A stretch of DNA of 64,000 nucleotides. It comes from Lysobacter enzymogenes. Lineage in GTDB: Bacteria > Pseudomonadota > Gammaproteobacteria > Xanthomonadales > Xanthomonadaceae. Below the pieces are notes generated by a model. That model saw only the letters and a list, made by a program, of their open reading frames with translations, had not been told where the DNA came from and did not search any database. The position numbers and the translations under genes are program-made. Positions 60,950 through 64,000 of this stretch are shown in pieces. The stretch covers positions 4,340,001-4,404,000 of the forward strand of contig NZ_CP067396.1 in the NCBI RefSeq assembly GCF_023617245.1, read 5' to 3'. The number at the start of each line of letters is the position of its first letter. Positions within the stretch are counted from its first letter, which is position 1.

Positions 60950-61839
60950 GCGCATCCGCGGCCGGCCCCGAGTTCGGCTTGCTCGAGGCCAATCCCGGCG
61001 GCTCGCCGGCCGGTCACCTGCGCTTCGAGGACGAAGCCGGCGAGACCTATCTGGAGCCGTTCGACCTGGTCGAGACCCTGGCCGCGGTCCTCGTGGAAAA
61101 CGGCCAGCGCGCGCACGCCTACGACAACGGCTGGATCGAGATCGGCGACGACGGCCTGTTCGCGTTCCCGCAACTGGTCGACTTCACCGAACTCGACGGC
61201 GGCACGATCCGCACCGCCAGCACCATCCAGTGCAATCACCCGCGGCTGTTCCCGCAAGGCGTGTTCGAGTACCAGCACGCCACCGGCGAGACCTTCGACG
61301 ACGCGGTCAAGCGCGGCTTCGACCAGTGGGCGCGCACCGACCTGCTCGCGCTGCTCGACGCGACGCGCGCCGAACCGGAAACCTGCATGACCATGCGCAT
61401 GGAATTCGGCGGCGAAGACGGCGCGCCGCGGCGCGAGCGGCGGATCGTGTTCGGTCCGGTCGCCAGTTTCGGCCGCGCGCAGCAGGCCGAAGCGGAGGCC
61501 GCGCGCGCCGCCGCTTGCGCGGCCGACGGCGAACCGGCGGACGCATGCGAGGCCGGCGACGATGGCGACGCGCACGGCTTCTGCCCGTGCTGCCTGTTCA
61601 CCAACTCGCTGGAGGCGTTCCGCCCGCTGCTCGAGCAACCGGGGCTGTTCGCCCTGCGCCTGTTCGCTTCGCGCGACCATCAGGACGGCGAATGCCAGGC
61701 CGATTGCCGGGTCAACGGCGAGGACTGGCCGCAGGGCCTGGACGGCCTGCGCGACTACGCCGCGAACTGGCCGAGCGCGCCCGGGCAAACGATCGAATTC
61801 CGCAAGCAGTACGTGATCGTGCAGGACGCGCCGGAGTGA
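60946..61839 (+). CDS. DUF6348-like protein
   Basis: A 297-residue cytoplasmic protein from GTG 60946, which overlaps the dipeptidase stop. Segments FDLVETLAAVLVENGQRAHAY, TASTIQCNHPRLFPQGVFEYQH, TGETFDDAVKRGFDQWARTDLL and FCPCCLFTNSLEAFRPLL fit the DUF6348 family, with a Cys pair (CPCC) that could bind zinc. The function is unknown. Coupling to a periplasmic dipeptidase is odd, since no export signal is present. Confidence 0.72.
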   Translation: MSASAAGPEFGLLEANPGGSPAGHLRFEDEAGETYLEPFDLVETLAAVLVENGQRAHAYDNGWIEIGDDGLFAFPQLVDFTELDGGTIRTASTIQCNHPRLFPQGVFEYQHATGETFDDAVKRGFDQWARTDLLALLDATRAEPETCMTMRMEFGGEDGAPRRERRIVFGPVASFGRAQQAEAEAARAAACAADGEPADACEAGDDGDAHGFCPCCLFTNSLEAFRPLLEQPGLFALRLFASRDHQDGECQADCRVNGEDWPQGLDGLRDYAANWPSAPGQTIEFRKQYVIVQDAPE

Positions 61840-61901
61840 GCGCGGCGCCGTAGCGCCGATGCTTCGGCTCAGGCTGACGCGAAGCCATGCCGCGACGGAT
61901 C

Positions 61902-62063
61902 GAACAGCGTCGGGCCTGAAGGCCCTCCCACAGAAGCTCTTCGCAACTGTCGCTGCCACGCGGCTGTTGTGGGAGGGATTTCAGTCCCGGCACCTTTCGG
62001 CTCAGGTCGCCGGAACCCCACCGCGGCGGATGCAAAGACCTCGGGCCCGAAGACCCTCTCGCC
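61902..62063. repeat. palindromic CTGAAGGCCCTCCCAC repeat cluster
   Basis: GGGCCTGAAGGCCCTCCCAC, GTGGGAGGGATTTCAGTCCC and a decayed third copy (GGGCCCGAAGACCCTCTCGC), all of the array family. Nothing else is seen in 61840-62077. Confidence 0.75.
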
Positions 62064-62077
62064 TAGCGCGATGACCC

Positions 62078-62111
62078 AAAAAAAACGAAGCCCGGCGCGA
62101 GCCGGGCTTCG
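62078..62111 (-). terminator. intrinsic terminator of the Ax21-family gene
   Basis: An eleven-pair stem CGAAGCCCGGC / GCCGGGCTTCG with GCGA loop; on the minus strand eight Ts follow. 36 bases after the stop. Confidence 0.93.
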
Positions 62112-62146
62112 TCGTCGTTGCGCCGTCGACCAGCGCGATGCGCGGA

Positions 62147-62800
62147 TCAGAAGCTCCAGCGCACGCCCAGGCGGTACTGCTTCTGGTCGCTGCCGAACTC
62201 GCCTTCGGCGACGATGCCCCAGTTGTCGTTGAACTTGATCAGGCCGCCCAGCGTGCCGCTGAACTCCTGGTCGTACATGTCGCCGTCGGTGTAGTTGGCC
62301 TTGATCCAGCCTTCGAAGTTGCGCGCCAGGTTGCCGCGCAGGCCGAGCGAGGCGCGATAGTCGTCGCCTTCGGCGGTGTCCTGGGTGATATCTTCGCCCT
62401 TGGCCTTGAAGCGGGTGCGCAGGAAGCTGACTTCGCCGGTCCACTGGACCCGGTCGCTGAGCTGGTGGCCGTAGCCGACGCCGCCATGGGCCTGCTGGGC
62501 GTCGATCTCGAATTCGCCGATCTTGCCGAAGCCTTCGAAGTTGACCGCGATGCTGTCGTCCTTGCCCTTCTGGTAGCCGCCGAACACGTAGAACTTCTCG
62601 CCGACCGCGATCGAGCCGTTGATGAAGCCGCCGTTGGCCTTCATGTCGTCGACCGTGACCCCGACCGGAGCGAGCACCGGCACTTCGGCCTGCTGATGGG
62701 CGAAACCGGCTTCGACGTAGGTGTGGCTCAGCCTGTCGTAGGCGGCGGCGGAGGTGGAGGCGGCGGCCAGCGCGAGGGCCAGCGCGAGTTGCTTCTTCAT
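62147..62800 (-). CDS. Ax21-family outer-membrane beta-barrel protein
   Basis: A 217-residue protein with signal peptide KKQLALALALAAASTSAAA and alternating strands: YDRLSHTYVEAGFAHQQAEV, GGFINGSIAVGEKFYVFGGYQKG, HGGVGYGHQLSDRVQWTGEVSFLRTRF, SLGLRGNLARNFEGWIKANYTD and the C-terminal YRLGVRWSF ending in Phe. This is the Ax21 family of Xanthomonadaceae, once proposed as a quorum-sensing factor and now seen as an outer-membrane, vesicle-associated protein. It is monocistronic. Confidence 0.85.
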   Translation of the reverse strand: MKKQLALALALAAASTSAAAYDRLSHTYVEAGFAHQQAEVPVLAPVGVTVDDMKANGGFINGSIAVGEKFYVFGGYQKGKDDSIAVNFEGFGKIGEFEIDAQQAHGGVGYGHQLSDRVQWTGEVSFLRTRFKAKGEDITQDTAEGDDYRASLGLRGNLARNFEGWIKANYTDGDMYDQEFSGTLGGLIKFNDNWGIVAEGEFGSDQKQYRLGVRWSF

Positions 62801-62980
62801 AAGTCCCCTTGGTCCTTGATTCGGTAAGCGTCCCGTTCCTCGGGATCGGCGCGAATCTTAATGAAAAAATCACAGACCGTCTCGAAATATTGAAGACGGG
62901 CACGGCGCATCTGCGATTCAAGTGACTTTTGTACGCAGCCCGTCCCAGCGCCGCATGCGCGGACGGCACCGGCCGCGCCA

Positions 62981-63008
62981 AAACAAAAGCCCCGCCGGAG
63001 CGGGGCTT
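62981..63008 (-). terminator. intrinsic terminator of the bTHX gene
   Basis: AAGCCCCG / CGGGGCTT with a six-base loop; on the minus strand followed by TTTTGTTTTGG. 38 bases after the stop. Confidence 0.88.
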
Positions 63009-63046
63009 CGTCGTCGCAGCGGCGGCCGCTGGGGCCGCGGCGCGGC

Positions 63047-63232
63047 TTACTCCTTGGTGGCCTTCTTGGCCACGACCTTCTTCGCCGGCGCCTTGGCGAC
63101 GGCGGTCTTGGCGGTCTTCTTGGCGGCCGGCGCGGCGGCGCTGCCGGTGGCCTTGGTCACGGCCTTGCGGGCGTTGCCGTAGCTGGAGTTGTAGCGCTTG
63201 CCCTTGGCGGTCTTGCGGTCGCCCTTACCCAT
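63047..63232 (-). CDS. 30S ribosomal protein bTHX with basic tail
   Basis: A 61-residue protein from ATG 63232, with AGGAG before it. GKGDRKTAKGKRYNSSYGNA is the Thx signature, a small peptide in the head of the 30S subunit. Residues 28-61 are an Ala/Lys-rich tail (AAKKTAKTAVAKAPAKK) not present in the 26-residue Thermus protein, which is usual in Xanthomonadales. It is a single gene with a terminator. Confidence 0.88.
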   Translation of the reverse strand: MGKGDRKTAKGKRYNSSYGNARKAVTKATGSAAAPAAKKTAKTAVAKAPAKKVVAKKATKE

Positions 63233-63442
63233 GGTCGTGCTCCTGTAATCGTGATGTACGGTGTTTCGAAATGATGGCTCGCGCAAGCCGCGAACGCCGC
63301 GGCCGGGATCGCGATGCCCGGGATCCGCGCGAAAGGCTCGCGCGCGAGGCTGCGAAGCCTAGCACAAGCGCCTGGAACACGGGTTCGGCGGGCCTGCGGC
63401 GGCCCGGATGGCGGTACAAGGGCGCGGCCGGTGCGGGCCGGC

Positions 63443-63853
63443 TCAGTGAGCGCAGCTGGCGCTGTGGATGTGGCCGTGGTTGAGGCGCAGGTTGGCGAGG
63501 TGGGCCAGGCCGACCAGGGCGCCGCCGATGGTCATGGCGATCGCGTGCGGGACCACCGAATGATGCAGCGGCGCGTACAGCACGCCGACCCAGAGCAGGG
63601 CCAGCCCCGGCACCAGCAGCCACAGGGCGCGCACGGCGTGGTGCCGGCGATAGCCCCAGATCAGGCTGAAGGCGCCCAGCACGGTGGCGAAGGCGACGAA
63701 GGCGAGCTCGAACCGGTCGCTGGCCAGGCTGACCAGGCCGAGCGAGGGGATCAGCGCGATCGCCAGCGGCAACAGCGCGCAATGCACGGCGCACAACAGC
63801 GAACCGAGGGCACCGATACGGTCGATCAGACTGCGGGATGGCGAATCGGACAT
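63443..63853 (-). CDS. MerC-domain membrane protein
   Basis: A 136-residue protein with four helices: SLIDRIGALGSLLCAVHCALLPL includes a Cys-x3-Cys pair (Cys21, Cys25), then FVAFATVLGAFSLIWGY, LLVPGLALLWVGVLY and AMTIGGALVGLAHL, ending in a His/Cys-rich tail NHGHIHSASCAH. MerC proteins move Hg(II), but free MerC-domain proteins next to Zur sites are thought to handle zinc. The Zur-like box 81 bases upstream supports a zinc role. Confidence 0.83.
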   Translation of the reverse strand: MSDSPSRSLIDRIGALGSLLCAVHCALLPLAIALIPSLGLVSLASDRFELAFVAFATVLGAFSLIWGYRRHHAVRALWLLVPGLALLWVGVLYAPLHHSVVPHAIAMTIGGALVGLAHLANLRLNHGHIHSASCAH

Positions 63854-63933
63854 TAGCGGGGCGATCAACCGGTCGCGGCGAGGCGACAGGTTAAAGAATT
63901 TTAATGATGACTTCTGGGGGAGGACCTGCTGTC

Positions 63934-63946
63934 GTTATAGTATAAC
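63934..63946. promoter_or_regulatory. Zur-like operator
   Basis: GTTATAGTATAAC is a perfect 6-1-6 palindrome with the core of the gammaproteobacterial Zur box (GTTATAnTATAAC). It sits between the MerC-domain gene and the gene starting at 63984 and overlaps a TATAAC -10-like hexamer for the latter. Confidence 0.7.
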
Positions 63947-63983
63947 ATTACCGCCGCCTCCTCCAATACTGTAGCTGAAACCC

Positions 63984-64000
63984 ATGTCGAAGCGTTCCCT
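63984..64000 (+). CDS. start of a gene cut by the right edge
   Basis: ATG followed by codons for SKRS and a partial codon; only five full codons are visible. Its place just after a Zur-like box suggests a zinc-responsive gene, for instance a TonB-dependent zinc receptor, but the product cannot be read. Confidence 0.5.

Overview
The window is high-GC (about 70%) and dense in genes. It looks like the chromosome of a Lysobacter-type gammaproteobacterium (Xanthomonadaceae). Support comes from an Ax21-family outer-membrane protein, a protein ending in the XVIPCD signal of the Xanthomonadales antibacterial type IV secretion system, a GH64 beta-1,3-glucanase, a secreted subtilisin-like protease, a large TonB-dependent receptor, and hundreds of bases of palindromic REP-like repeats between genes. 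I saw no tRNA, rRNA, CRISPR array, insertion sequence or prophage. All functions below are read from sequence motifs; no database search was possible.

Layout. 1-6.2 kb: 3' end of an FdhF/YdeP-type molybdopterin oxidoreductase with a small coupled winged-helix-like protein, a secreted S8 protease with its own terminator, a GFA-family protein, a VOC protein and a DUF72 protein, then a tandem palindromic repeat array. 6.2-11.5 kb: two divergent LysR-regulator/target pairs (an NmrA-like reductase and a cupin) around a cyclase-family hydrolase and an EamA exporter. 11.6-18.6 kb: TfoX-like protein, TonB receptor, M1-like metallopeptidase, GH64 glucanase behind a LacI-type operator, and a DoxX protein. 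18.8-22.8 kb: DbpA helicase, a predicted T4SS effector with its upstream lipoprotein partner, and a GreB-like factor. 23.2-27.1 kb: fatty acid desaturase, SRPBCC membrane protein, ECF sigma factor and membrane protein, closed by an ArsR-type regulator whose promoter carries the same AT-rich element as the desaturase promoter. 27.2-32.1 kb: GIY-YIG, MAPEG, enoyl-reductase-like, S4 and HEAT-repeat proteins and an unknown membrane protein. 32.2-34.8 kb: a two-gene NAD salvage unit (NMN adenylyltransferase-Nudix plus nicotinamide phosphoribosyltransferase), each gene preceded by the same hairpin. 34.9-38.1 kb: an overlapping radical SAM/methyltransferase pair and a GH75-like chitosanase. 38.3-48.3 kb: two GNATs, an MDR dehydrogenase and LysR pair, an AAA ATPase, a CsgG-like lipid-free secreted protein, VOC, small hypotheticals, MATE and SRPBCC proteins. 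48.6-59.5 kb: histidine-utilisation genes hutU, hutF and hutI interleaved with a TetR regulator, secreted proteins, a nucleotide pyrophosphatase/phosphodiesterase lipoprotein, a candidate C-rich small RNA, and an Ada-AlkA/Ogt alkylation-repair pair. 59.7-64 kb: dipeptidase plus a DUF6348-like protein, Ax21-family protein, ribosomal protein bTHX, a MerC-domain protein and, across a Zur-like palindrome, the first codons of a gene running off the right edge.

How the parts fit. The secreted protease, glucanase, GH75-like enzyme, TonB receptor and predicted T4SS effector fit a predatory or antagonistic soil bacterium. The hut genes convert urocanate to N-formylglutamate (hutH and hutG are not in the window). 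The most noteworthy unexplained items are the effector/lipoprotein pair, the radical SAM/methyltransferase pair, the duplicated hairpin ahead of both NAD genes, and the ArsR-desaturase shared operator.
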